DNA from: Symbiodinium natans | Lineage: Eukaryota; Sar; Dinophyceae; Suessiales; Symbiodiniaceae | DNA: 64,000 nucleotides | Direction: 5' to 3' | NCBI GenBank assembly: GCA_905221605.1 | Contig: CAJNDS010000358.1 | Location: forward strand, 323,501-387,500 | Shown: positions 1 to 8,644 of the stretch, piece after piece | Layout: each line of letters opens with the position of its first letter | Position numbering within the stretch: the stretch's first letter is position 1 | Program-made: the position numbers and the translations under genes | The notes under the pieces: model-generated | The model's database searches: none | What the model was told of the DNA's origin: nothing | What the model saw: the letters and a program-made list of their open reading frames with translations, nothing else

Positions 1-99
1 CTCCTCTAAGCTCTAGCCCGCCAAGAAAGGGGGCACTGCCCTCAGAGCCGCTTCATTCACGCTGATGATCTCGACACTGGCGCTACTAGTATAAGACTA

Positions 100-172
100 A
101 GCAACCCTAAACCCTAAACCCTAAACCCTAAACCCTAAACCCTGGGGGTTAGGGTTTAGGGTTTTGGTGTGC
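100..172. repeat. Head-to-head telomeric block upstream of PCP
   Basis: About five CCCTAAA units run directly into GGGGGTTAGGGTTTAGGG, making a fold-back inverted pair with almost no loop. It lies about 300 bp 5' of the PCP start, so it is not limited to introns. Confidence 0.9.
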
Positions 173-475
173 CCCTGAAAAGAGGCACCACAACTTGAAA
201 AAGCCTTAGACATGTACAACTTCGGAGCATGTTGGCTGCGGGGAACCTAGATGAGCTCAATTTCTATCCCAAAGTGTTCCCGAACCCTAAACCCTCAATC
301 CCCCAGCCTTTCGCCGACGATGCATGCTGCCTGCCCGTGTCATCACGTTTAACAGCACAGTCACAATTAGTCCTTCTGGGCTCTGTCATGTGCGCTTTGA
401 GGGCTCTCGAATCCGGAGCATTGTTGGCTTCGAACGTACTCTTGACCCAGAGCTTCTCCTCTTACTTTCTTGCTA

Positions 476-1091
476 ATGGCGCGCTCCACGAGGAAGGTCA
501 CCGCTTGCGTTGTTGTGGCTGCGTTGCTGGCATGCGGCCTCTCCAGCTCCGGATTCGTGCCAGGGCCGCTTCGCAGGGCAGCTGCCCCGGTGGCAGCTGC
601 GTCCGCAGCCGGCATGATGATGGCTCCGGCTGCTTTCGCCGACGAGATTGGTGATGCAGCAAAGAAGCTTGGTGATGCTTCCTATGACTTCGCGAAGGAA
701 GTGGACTGGAACAACGGCATCTTCTTGCAAGCTCCTGGCAAGTTCCAGCCTCTCAAAGCCCTGAAGGCGATTGACAAGATGATTGACATGGGAGCAGCAG
801 CAGACCCCAAGCTTTTGAAGGCAGCGGCGGAGGCCCATCACAAGGCCATCGGAAGCATCTCAGGTGCCAACGGTGTCACTTCTCGGGCGGATTGGGACGC
901 GGTTAACGCAGCTCTGGGCCGCGTTGTGGCATCGGTCCCCAAGGCAAAGGTGATGGACGTCTACAATGCCGTGAAGGACATCACTGACCCTAAGGTGCCC
1001 GCGTACATGAAGTCTTTGGTCAATGGTGCAGATGCCGAGAAAGCATACAAGGGCTTCTTGGAGTTCAAGGATGTGGTGGAGAAGAGCATTG
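476..1091 (+). CDS. PCP: PCP exon 1: leader and N-terminal domain
   Basis: The exon carries the bipartite plastid leader and nearly all of domain 1, reading to FKDVVEKS. Two donors fit: after 1091 (GA donor, joining an exon at 1260) or after 1086 (joining at 1252). The second restores a Q-V pair like the end of domain 2, so both must be kept open. A TTG at 470 is in frame upstream, but the ATG at 476 is the natural start. Confidence 0.9.
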
Positions 1092-1927
1092 GAGCTGATT
1101 CAGATCTAATTTTTCTCAGAACTCCCACATCGTTCATCGTTCTGTATCTGCAGCGCTTCTATACCTAGCGCCCTTCTCAAAATAAATTCCTCAGGGTTTA
1201 GGCTTTATAGGATTTAGGGTTAATTATAAAATCCTCCAAGCAAAATCCAAGGAACCAAGTGGCTGCAGTTGGCGCCAAGGCCACGGTGCCCACCGGGGAC
1301 AAGATTGGCGCGGCGGCGAAGGCCCTTTCGGATGCGTCTTACCCCTTCCTGAAAGAGGTGCAGGATTGCAAAGAGCGGTTGGGGTCGATAGCCTTGCTAT
1401 TTCTGAATTTTTCCTGGAGATAAAGCAGAAGCCTCGTTTAGTTCCCATGCCACATCGAATCGCGTTTGCAATGCGTTTCCTTGCCCGAGCATGCAGGTTT
1501 GTTTGTGTGCGTGTGTGTGTGTGTGTTCCCTCAGGTGGACTGGCTGTCCGATGTTTACCTGAAGCCGCTGCCCGACACCACCGCCCCGAAGGTGATGAAA
1601 GCCATTGACAAGATGATCGTGATGGGCAGCCAGATGGACGGCAACCTGTTGAAGGCTGCCGCCGAAGCGCACCACAAGGCCATTGGCAGCGTCGACGCCA
1701 AGGGAGTGACGACTGCTGCGGATTACGAGGCAGTGAACGCAGCCATCGGGCGCATCGTCGCATCAGTGCCAAAGGCAACGGTGATGGATGTGTACAACTC
1801 CATGGCCGGAATTGTGGATGGATCCATTCCCAACAACATGTTCTCCAAGGTGAACCCTCTTGATGCAGCTGCCGCTGCAAAAGGTTTCTACACCTTCAAG
1901 GATGTGGTGGCAGCGTCGCAGCGCTGA
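476..1927 (+). CDS. PCP: Peridinin-chlorophyll a-binding protein, two-domain form (three exons)
   Basis: This encodes the soluble light-harvesting protein of the dinoflagellate thylakoid lumen, which binds peridinin and chlorophyll a and passes energy to photosystem II. Exons are about 476-1091, 1252/1260-1357 and 1535-1927 (TGA). The ATG at 476 opens a leader with a hydrophobic stretch, a GFVPGP motif like the FVAP plastid-entry motif, a second Ala/Met-rich hydrophobic stretch and an AFA cleavage site just before the mature start DEIGDAAKKLGDASYDF. Two homologous alpha-helical domains follow; each has an A(L/M)KAIDKMI motif, KAAAEAHHKAIGS and a VMDVYN motif, as in the long (about 32 kDa) PCP form. 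The protein ends FKDVVAASQR. Family assignment is firm; the exon 1/exon 2 junction is ambiguous by a few codons. Confidence 0.95.
1092..1259 (+). other. PCP intron 1 (approximate)
   Basis: AT-richer spacer between the two PCP domains. It contains short degenerate telomeric motifs (GGGTTTAGG, GGATTTAGGG near 1195-1220) and ends in a CCAAG acceptor. The intron sits exactly at the domain boundary of the duplicated protein. Confidence 0.7.
1252..1357 (+). CDS. PCP: PCP exon 2: start of C-terminal domain
   Basis: Reads QVAAVGAKATVPTGDKIG and then AAAKALSDASYPFLKE. It ends at GAG before GTGCAG, a canonical GT donor. It joins exon 3 in phase 0 to give FLKE-VDWLSDVY, which matches the corresponding place in domain 1 (FAKEVDWNNG). 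Confidence 0.85.
1358..1534 (+). other. PCP intron 2
   Basis: GT...AG intron of 177 nt with a (GT)n run at about 1510-1527 just upstream of TTCCCTCAG. It has no telomeric repeat, unlike most introns in the window. Domain 1 has no intron at the equivalent site, so this intron came after the domain duplication or was lost from domain 1. Confidence 0.85.
1535..1927 (+). CDS. PCP: PCP exon 3: rest of C-terminal domain, stop
   Basis: Starts VDWLSDVYLKPLPD after TTCCCTCAG and ends AASQR-TGA. It contains the second KAAAEAHHKAIGS helix, GRIVASVPKATVMDVYN and KVNPLDAAAAAKGFYTF. No polyadenylation hexamer is evident downstream, which is normal for dinoflagellates. Confidence 0.95.
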   Translation: MDWLSDVYLKPLPDTTAPKVMKAIDKMIVMGSQMDGNLLKAAAEAHHKAIGSVDAKGVTTAADYEAVNAAIGRIVASVPKATVMDVYNSMAGIVDGSIPNNMFSKVNPLDAAAAAKGFYTFKDVVAASQR

Positions 1928-2542
1928 TGAGAGTTGTTGGCCGCGCGCTCCGACGTCGAATTGTCGGACCCGTTGAGGGCCACAACTTTATGTAGTCGGT
2001 GCCAACTTACTTTTTACAGCTGTACAGTGCAGAAGAATGGCGAGAGTCGTTAGCGATCGACGACGATGTTGTGCCTTGAAACAGTGCTATACGGGCTTGA
2101 GAGTGGCAGGCGCGGGGTTCAGAGCTTCTTCTTGCCTTGCAGTGAAGGAAGGAGGGTGATACATGCCGGCGGGTATTTTGCTCTGTCTGCTTTGGCGGCT
2201 GACTAGGTAGAAGGAACCCCAATCGCGTTCAGAGTTCAGAGACCCAAAACCTTAAACCCTAAACAGCCCAAACCCTAAACCTTAAACCCTAAACCCTAAA
2301 CCCCAGAAATTCAAGGCCTGAAGTGCTCCGGCTACAGACCCTAAGCCTCTAAACCGGAAGCCCAAAACCCTCAGCCCTAGACCTACAAGCCCTAAACCTC
2401 CCAACCCTCAGCCCTTAACCCTGAATACCCTGAACCCTTGACGCCCCCAAAATTCCTGAAGCCAAATTCCAGCAATAAACCCTGAACCCGAAACCCTAAA
2501 CCCTAAACCCTAAACCCTACACCCTAAACCTTCGGTGGGCAG
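1928..2542. other. PCP 3' flank with telomeric blocks; no gene seen
   Basis: About 300 bp of 3' UTR/spacer is followed by degenerate CCCTAAA blocks (2250-2305, 2335-2530). The small reverse-strand ORF at 2007-2222 has no recognisable feature and is probably chance. Confidence 0.6.
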
Positions 2543-2604
2543 GTCGCATGGTCTGTGGACGAGGCTCTGAAACGCCGCCAGCAGAAGGACATGGAGCCAT
2601 TTGG
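2543..2604 (+). CDS. Exon-like island: AWSVDEALKRRQQKDMEPF
   Basis: Open island after GGGCAG and before GGGTTTAGGG. It reads V-AWSVDEALKRRQQKDMEPF, a plausible helical segment. CCCTAAA repeats lie immediately upstream and TTTAGGG repeats immediately downstream. The product is not recognised. Confidence 0.5.
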
Positions 2605-2987
2605 GTTTAGGGTTTTAGGGTTTTAGGGTTTAGGGTTTATAGGGTTTATGGTTTTTTCGGGTTTTAGGGGTTGTAGGTATGGGGTGTATACGGTTTGCTT
2701 TTGGGGTATTTAGGGGTATTTGGGGTATTTAGGGTATTTAGGGTATTCGTCTTTAGGGTATGTGGGGCCCGGCGGTGTTTTTGCTGGAAACGATGTAGAA
2801 AGTCTTACAGGTCTTGGCCCGAAGCCCTAAACCCTAAACCCTAAACCCTAAACCCTTTGTAAACCCATGGAAGCTTAATGCTAATAGGGCCCCCTCATCT
2901 TCTCCAACTGATTGATGTGTAGGGTATTCATGGTATTCAAGGCATTCAGGCTGCGCAGGTTATGTGGGGCTTCGGGTCCCATTGCAG

Positions 2988-3116
2988 ATCCCGGCCCAGC
3001 AATCAAGATCGTGGATGATGCACCCGGTTACCTTCACGACTTCCACATGGGATACAGGTTCTTCGGGGTGGAGGATCCGGACTTGGAGAACTGTGCTGAG
3101 AACGTCCCAGACTTTC
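2988..3116 (+). CDS. Exon-like island: DPGPAIKIVDDAPGYLHDF...
   Basis: After an ATTGCAG acceptor it reads PGPAIKIVDDAPGYLHDF, then HMGYRFFGVEDPDLENCAEN and VPDF. Composition and the absence of stops look like real coding sequence. Skipping 3117-3147 keeps it in frame with the next island. No family was recognised. Confidence 0.6.
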
Positions 3117-3147
3117 GTTTAACATTGCCCTGCGCACCCTGACGCAG
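3117..3147 (+). other. Possible 31-nt mini-intron
   Basis: The sequence starts GTTTAAC and ends GACGCAG. Removing it joins the islands 2988-3116 and 3148-3314 in frame (VPDF-P-NMFYSTIDL); leaving it in causes stops. It is very short for a spliceosomal intron, so a frameshift or sequence error is the main alternative. Confidence 0.4.
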
Positions 3148-3314
3148 CAAACATGTTCTACTCCACGATCGACCTGAACTTCAGCAACATGCCCGCCGGG
3201 TCAGTGGTCATGTTTCCGGACATCGGGCGCCAGGAGGGCGACTGGGCTCTGGACCACGGCCCGTCGAGGGCCGATGGCACCAACCTAGGGACCGAGTATC
3301 CCATGATCGCCATC
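3148..3314 (+). CDS. Exon-like island: NMFYSTIDLNFSNMPAGSV...
   Basis: Reads NMFYSTIDLNFSNMPAGSV, then VMFPDIGRQEGDWALDHGP and SRADGTNLGTEYPMIAI. It ends before GTTAGGGTTTAGGG, so the telomeric block itself supplies the GT donor. It joins 3846 in phase 0. The product is not recognised. Confidence 0.65.
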
Positions 3315-3373
3315 GTTAGGGTTTAGGGTTTAGGGTTTAGGGTTTAGGGTTTAGGGTTTAGGGTTTAGGGTTT
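3315..3373. repeat. (TTTAGGG)n block at intron start
   Basis: About eight near-perfect TTTAGGG units begin directly at the inferred 5' splice site of the preceding island. Confidence 0.9.
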
Positions 3374-3845
3374 CCTGACAATGCCGCAATGCTCGAATCG
3401 AAGGAGTTCTGATTGACGACCGCCTGCCCTTACCATGTACTCCTTGTCGAATTCTTTAGGGACCTTCAGGGGCGGCAACTCTGGCCCCTACTACCTATAC
3501 CCTAAAGCCTCAAGCCTCAACCCCGATCATACAGGATTTGAAGGAGGAGGTCGTGAAAGGCCGCCGCAGGTGTTGCGAGGCTTCGGCAGACCCCAAGAGC
3601 CCCCAGAAAATATACGGATCGTCATATGGTTTCGGTCAAGACTTTCGTTCAAGACTGTCGTTTCAACACTGTTTGGGGTCCCAGCCCCAAAGAAATTCGA
3701 TGCACCCGAACCCGTACACAAAGCGTATTAAACTCTAAACCCGAAACCCCCGCCAACTCTCAACCCAGAAGCCCTAAACCCTAAACCGCCTAAACCCTAA
3801 ACCCAGAAGCCCTAAACCCTAAACCCTGAACCCAAAACCCTGCAG

Positions 3846-3904
3846 GACGAGACCATTGCCGGCGCTGACTCGCTGTGCCGAACGGAGGACTCCGCGAGTT
3901 CCAG
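3846..3904 (+). CDS. Exon-like island: DETIAGADSLCRTEDSASS
   Basis: Lies between AACCCTGCAG and a GTCAGGG donor. It is 59 nt, reads DETIAGADSLCRTEDSASS, and continues in phase from the island at 3148-3314. CCCTAAA blocks lie upstream and TTTAGGG downstream. Confidence 0.55.
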
Positions 3905-4678
3905 GTCAGGGTTTAGGGTTTAGGGTTTGGGGTTTGGGGTTTAGGGTTTTAGAGGGTTTAGACACCTAAGCTCCAAGCCTGAACCCTGTAAGCCCTATGT
4001 CCTAACCCCAATAAGTTGTAAACTCTGAGCCCTCACTCCTACACCCTGACTCCTTAATCTCCAACACCCGGTCTAGGCTTCGGGGTTGAGGGTTCAGGGT
4101 TGTGGACTCCAGCCTGCACAGCGGCGGATGAGGTCCTCAACTCTCAATCCGCGTCTCTCTCATGCGAACGTTTAAGTCCTACATCCATGCTGGCTTACGA
4201 AAACAGACCCTAAACCCTAACACTGAACACTGAACCCGAAACCCGAAACCCTAAACCCTAAACGCCTAAACCCTCAACCCTCAACCCTCAACCCTAAACC
4301 CTAAACGCTCAACCCTAAACCTAAACCTAAGCTGCTCCGGAGATCCTACATCCCGAGTATACAGCTTAAATCCCAAGGAGCCTAAGATGTCTTACCCTGA
4401 GTGCTACGAGCATGCCCAGTAGTACCCATTTCTGTATCTTTTTTGGGGCGCGGGGGGGGGAGGGGAGTAGGGTTTAGGGTTTAAGGTTTAGGGTTTAGGG
4501 TTCAGGGTTCAGGGTTCAGGGTTCAGGGTTAGGGGGGGAGGTTCCCCGAAAAGGCCCTTTAGGCCAAACAGCGCACCCCTTCTTTAAATCCGAGGTCACT
4601 GAACCGAAGACCTAAACCCGAGACCCTAGACCCTAAACCCTGAACCCTTAAACCCTAAATCCCAAGCCTGCCTTGCAG

Positions 4679-4738
4679 AGGAGACATTCCAGGTCCCCTC
4701 GCTCTTCTTGGCTGGCGGCGAGGCGCGCGACATTCAGG
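4679..4738 (+). CDS. Exon-like island: EETFQVPSLFLAGGEARDIQ
   Basis: Follows TTGCAG and reads EETFQVPSLFLAGGEARDIQ before a degenerate TTTAGGG block. Its phase does not match the island ending at 3904, so an exon may be missing between them or it may belong to another gene. Confidence 0.45.
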
Positions 4739-5407
4739 GTTTTTAGGGGTTTCGGGGTTTTTTGGGTTTGGGGCCTAGGGTTTTGCGACTCAAAGGCTTT
4801 AGGGCTTTTAGGGGTTTAGGGATTTAGGGCTCTAGGGTTTAGGGTTTCAGGGTTTTAGGGTTTTAGGGATTTAGGGATTTGGGGTTTAGGGTGTAGGGGT
4901 GTAAGGGTATATTTAGTGTAGGGTTGAGGATTTGCTGTAGGGCGGGTTTAGAGTTCAAGGGTTTCAAGTTGTACCGTTTAGGGCTTCGGCTTGAGGCTTT
5001 AGGGGTTTCGAGGGCGCGAAACCTCGCAAACCCTAAGGATGTACCGCAGGAAGGGTTCAAGGTTTAGGGTGTAGGGTTTAGGGGCCCTAAACCCTAAGCC
5101 CTCAGCCCTCAACCCTATTCTGCGCCCAGACAGGGGGGGGGACTTTCGAAAAGAGTTCCCCAACCCAAAAACACCTCCGGACCACAGTTCAATCTCTGGA
5201 GGTTTAATCTGGGTTTAGGGTTTAGGTAGGGCTTAGGGTTTAGGGTTTGGGGTTTAGGGTTTAGGGCTTAGGGCTTAGGGTTTAGGGTTTAGGGTTTAGG
5301 GCAGAAGCCCCAAACCCCTACACCCTGAACCCTAGCCCTAGAGGCTTGTAGCATTCTCCCCAAGAGCCTGAACCCACATCCCTAAACTACACCAGTCGGG
5401 TTCCGAG

Positions 5408-5460
5408 GAACTTATGGTGGGCCAGCGGGGCGTCTACATCAGTCCGTGCTTTGCCTCAGG
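5408..5460 (+). CDS. Exon-like island: ELMVGQRGVYISPCFAS
   Basis: Follows TTCCGAG and reads ELMVGQRGVYISPCFASG. It ends at a canonical GTGAGG donor. Telomeric-type repeats lie on both sides. Confidence 0.45.
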
Positions 5461-5507
5461 GTGAGGATTTAGGGTTTGGGGCATGGGCTTTGGGGGATTA
5501 TATAGAC

Positions 5508-5590
5508 CCCTTGGGAGGATCCAAAAAGTAGAGTTCCAAGGGCTGCCCTCTAGTAGTCTTGGGTCGTTCTTAGGAACCTCCCTGGGTAGT
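5508..5590. mobile_element. MITE-like element, family E, copy 1
   Basis: Begins CCTTGGGAGGATCCAAAAA and ends near TAGGAACCTCCCTGGGTAG, with TCTTGGGTCGTTCTTAGG inside. The same motifs recur at 13681-13814, 15314-15425 and 17221-17285. Confidence 0.6.
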
Positions 5591-5640
5591 GTTTAGGGTT
5601 TAGGGAGGCGGTTAGGGCTTAGGGGCTACTTAGGGTTGAG

Positions 5641-6340
5641 GGGGAGTTCAGGTTTGGGTGTGTGTGTGTGTGTGTGCCTAAGTACCTGTGCTTGAGAAAG
5701 GCTATGCCCTGCAAGTAGAGGCTTTTAAACCTTAAGCCCATTCACAATGCTCTCTATGCCGCTGCGTCTGGGCCGTTTGGTGTTTAGGGTTTCCCCGATC
5801 CCTCAGTCCCCGACTCTCGAATAAGACCCCGGCAACACATAACCCCCCCAAAAACCCCAACCTGAAACCCCAAGCCCTGAACCAGAACCCGCCCTTAACC
5901 CTAAACCCCCCAAAGCTCTTCGCCATCTGAAGCCCCTAAGACCTAAACCCTAAACCAAAACCCCGCCAAAGCCCGAAAAGCCTAGACACCTCAAACACAA
6001 ATACTAAACCCCCAAAGCCAAAGCCCCACGGCCCAACAGACAAAGCCCCCAAAGCAAGCCAAAACCAAACAACAAAGCCCCTAAGCCTAAAGTCCTGCAC
6101 CCGAACCCCTAAGCCCTAAGCCCTAAGCCCCTGGAGACTGCCAACAAAGACCTAAACAAGCTACACTTACACCCCTAAACCCCCTAAACCCTCAAACCCT
6201 AAAGTGCTATACCCAAACCCCCACACCCCTTAGAAAGCTCGCCACAAAAAGAGAAGCGGCGAAGAAATCCAAGAGCCCAGCCCAAATAAACAATAGCCCA
6301 AACAAGTTCTCGAAAACCCTAAACCCTACACCCTAAACCC
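5641..6340. other. Non-coding stretch rich in CCCTAAA variants; no gene seen
   Basis: Contains a (GT)n run at about 5659-5676 and long C/A-rich sequence made of decayed CCCTAAA units. The reverse ORF at 5732-5926 is an artefact of this composition. Confidence 0.6.
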
Positions 6341-6886
6341 AAAGCCCCAAACCTATGTCCAAAGATCGGCCGTCTCGAGGCTTGGTGCCGTTCCCTGCGG
6401 TGTCCAGGGCACCGTCATTGGCGCCGCACTGGCATCTTAGCTTTCTCTGACTTAGGACTTAGGGTTTAGGGTCTAGGGTTTAGGGTGTTCAGGGTTTGGG
6501 TTTTAGGGTTTGGGGGGTTTTGGGGTTTGCGGTTTAGGGCTTATGTTTCAGTGTGTTGTTTTTAGGTTTTTGTGTGCTCAGGGGTGTTTAGAGTGTTTGG
6601 GGTGGGTTTAGGGTTTAGGGTTAGCTTTAAAAGTCCGGGACGCCTACCCTGTGCGCGTGGTGGCCGTGATGGCCAAATGGGGTTGTTGTAACTCAAGGTC
6701 CCTTTTCAGAGTGTTTGTTTCTAAGTTGTTCTATTTGCAAACCCCAAATTACCTACTGAGAACCAGTCATTTTACACCCTAGATATATATAATATATGTA
6801 TATATATATATACACACCATATGCCCCTAAACCCTAAACCCTAAACCCTCAACCCTAAACCCTATGACGATGCCCGGCGCGGCCAG

Positions 6887-6934
6887 ATCTATGGCGTCGG
6901 TGAGACCCAGCAGGTTGAGGTCTTGCTGGACGAG
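6887..6934 (+). CDS. Exon-like island: IYGVGETQQVEVLLDE
   Basis: Follows GGCCAG and reads IYGVGETQQVEVLLDE, ending at GAG before GTGCGA. It is 48 nt and phase 0 at both ends. It joins the island at 7161 to give LLDE-VVDARKQAESDQ, a likely coiled-coil segment. Confidence 0.6.
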
Positions 6935-6974
6935 GTGCGAAAGCAATCTGGGTGTCTTGCTCCCTAGGCCCAGA

Positions 6975-7060
6975 ACCGGGGTTTAGGGTTTAGGGTTTAG
7001 GGTTTAGGGTTTAGGGGTTAGGGGTTTAGGGTTTAGGGTTTAGAGTTTAGAGTTGAATCA
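6975..7060. repeat. (TTTAGGG)n block
   Basis: About eleven near-perfect units in the intron after 6934, followed by element family F. Confidence 0.85.
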
Positions 7061-7074
7061 TGGGGATCTACCAT

Positions 7075-7134
7075 GGACCCCTAAGGCTGTACTCTTGGGT
7101 TCCCCTTTCAAGGATTCTCGAAGGAAATATAAGT
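7075..7134. mobile_element. Dispersed element family F, copy 1
   Basis: Shares GACCCCTAAGGCTGTAC and TTCTCGAAGGAAATATAA with copies at 21208-21270 and 31196-31257. It is short and non-coding. Confidence 0.55.
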
Positions 7135-7160
7135 GATGAGATTGCTTTCGTGACTCACAG

Positions 7161-7205
7161 GTGGTCGATGCCAGGAAGCAAGCTGAATCTGACCAGAAGC
7201 AGGCG
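7161..7205 (+). CDS. Exon-like island: VVDARKQAESDQKQA
   Basis: A 45-nt (15-codon) island after GACTCACAG, ending at GCG before GTACTAAACCC. It is charged and helix-prone. Phase 0 on both sides links 6887-6934 to the island starting at 7454. Confidence 0.6.
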
Positions 7206-7207
7206 GT

Positions 7208-7445
7208 ACTAAACCCTAAACCCTAAACCCTAAACCCTAAACCCTAAACCCTAGACCCTAGACCCTAGACCCTAAACCCTAGACCCCAGACCCTAGACCC
7301 TAGACCCTAGACCCTAGACCCTAGACCCTAGACCCTAGACCCTAGACCCTAGACCTAGACCCTAGACCCTAGACCCTAGACCCTAAACCTGAACCCTCAA
7401 CCCTAAACCCTAAACCTAAAGCCTCAAGCCTAAACCCTAAACCCT
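7208..7445. repeat. CCCTAAA array grading into CCCTAGA array
   Basis: Six perfect CCCTAAA units change abruptly into about twenty CCCTAGA units and then back to CCCTAAA. The locally homogeneous variant points to slippage or conversion within the block. Confidence 0.9.
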
Positions 7446-7453
7446 AAACCCAG

Positions 7454-7535
7454 AGCAAGTTGCAGGAATGCTTTGGTGCAAGCGACCTTCATGGCCGGAC
7501 GCCACGGCTGCGGGGGCCGGGCCCCCGGGAGTTTT
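7454..7535 (+). CDS. Exon-like island: SKLQECFGASDLHGR
   Basis: Follows CCCAG in phase 0 with the preceding island and reads SKLQECFGASDLHGRTPRL. The 3' end is unresolved; it may stop at GCAAG (7482) or continue toward 7535. Confidence 0.45.
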
Positions 7536-7720
7536 TGGGCCCTAAACCCTCAACCCTAAACCCTAAACCCTAAACCCAAAGCCCTAAACCCAAAGCCCTA
7601 AGCCCTAAGCCCTAAGCCCTAAGCCCTAAGCCCTAAACCCTAAACTCTAAACCCCAACCCTAACCCTAAGCCCTAAACCCCAAACCCCACTCCATAAACT
7701 TTATAGATCTCATGGCTCAG

Positions 7721-7753
7721 GCGGATGCCCCGGAGTTACGCCCTTCTTCCTTC
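7721..7753 (+). CDS. Exon-like island: ADAPELRPSSF
   Basis: A 33-nt island after ATGGCTCAG, ending before GTGACGG. It reads ADAPELRPSSF, with decayed CCCTAAA upstream and TTTAGGG downstream. Confidence 0.4.
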
Positions 7754-7769
7754 GTGACGGGTTTTGGGT

Positions 7770-8600
7770 TCGAGGTGTAGGGTTAGGGTTTAGGGTTTAG
7801 GGTTCAGGGTTGCTGGTGAATCTTGCTTAGGATTCAGGGGTGTGGGGGTCGAACGTTCAAGAGCTTTTCGGGCTTTAAGGCTTCTCGGCTGTTTAAATTC
7901 ACAAGAGTTTTTCGTGTTTTTAGGCTTTCAGGGTTTTCCAAGGGGTTTGTAGGGGGCTTCTGGGGTTCTCAGGCCTTTTAAGGTTTAGTTGTGAAGGGTT
8001 TTTCGTGATTTTGTTGGGGGCTTTGGGGTTTCTTTAAGGGTTTTCAAAAGGGTTTGTAGTGTTTTTTTGTTGGGGGCCTTTGGGGTTTGGCTTTAGGGTT
8101 TAGACTTTAAGGGTTCGGACTTTAGGTTTCGACGCCTAAAGCTTCCAAGTGTCGGATTCAGCCACTTGGACCCAAAACCCTAGACCCCAAAACCCGAAAG
8201 ACTAAACCCCTGAGGCCCCCCTCAGTCGGGTATGTCCTTGTGGAAAGCTTTTGCAAGAAGCATGCCGCAACTCTTAGCCCTACAAGCCAAGAATTTCGGA
8301 AGCCCTAAACCCTAACCACCAGAGTCCATGCCCTTTGAAAAAAGAAGCCCTTCTAAGCCCCAAATGACGCCTTTGCGCTTAAGGACCCCTACACCCCCGC
8401 CCACCAAAAACTCCAAAGCCACTGCAGGCTCCCCAAGTCTAACATCCCAAAACCAGCCTCATCCCCACCAACGAAAAGAAGAAACACACACTTAGCCGTT
8501 AAACCCCTAAACCCTAAACTTTAAACTCTCAACCCTAAACCCTGAACCCTAAACCAAGAGAAGAACACAGAACACCAAGAAGCTCTTCGACCCTAGACTC
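7770..8600. other. Long degenerate telomeric/G-rich then C-rich stretch; no gene seen
   Basis: Decayed TTTAGGG-like sequence (7770-8130) turns at about 8150-8200 into C/A-rich CCCTAAA-like sequence (to 8570). This forms one large imperfect inverted pair spanning most of an intron. Confidence 0.6.
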
Positions 8601-8604
8601 GCAG

Positions 8605-8644
8605 TCCATGCGGAAGGGGTGGATGGCAGCCTTGGGGCTTCAGG
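8605..8644 (+). CDS. Exon-like island: SMRKGWMAALGLQ
   Basis: Follows ACTCGCAG and ends at CTTCAGG before GTTTCGGG. It reads SMRKGWMAALGLQ. CCCTAAA is upstream and TTTAGGG downstream. Confidence 0.4.

Noticed and set aside
229-841. ORFs overlapping PCP exon 1 in other frames and on the reverse strand
   Set aside because: Shadows of the PCP coding sequence caused by high GC content.
6380-6450. Exon candidate after CTCGAG
   Set aside because: Two frames are open, neither distinctive, and no boundary pair stands out.
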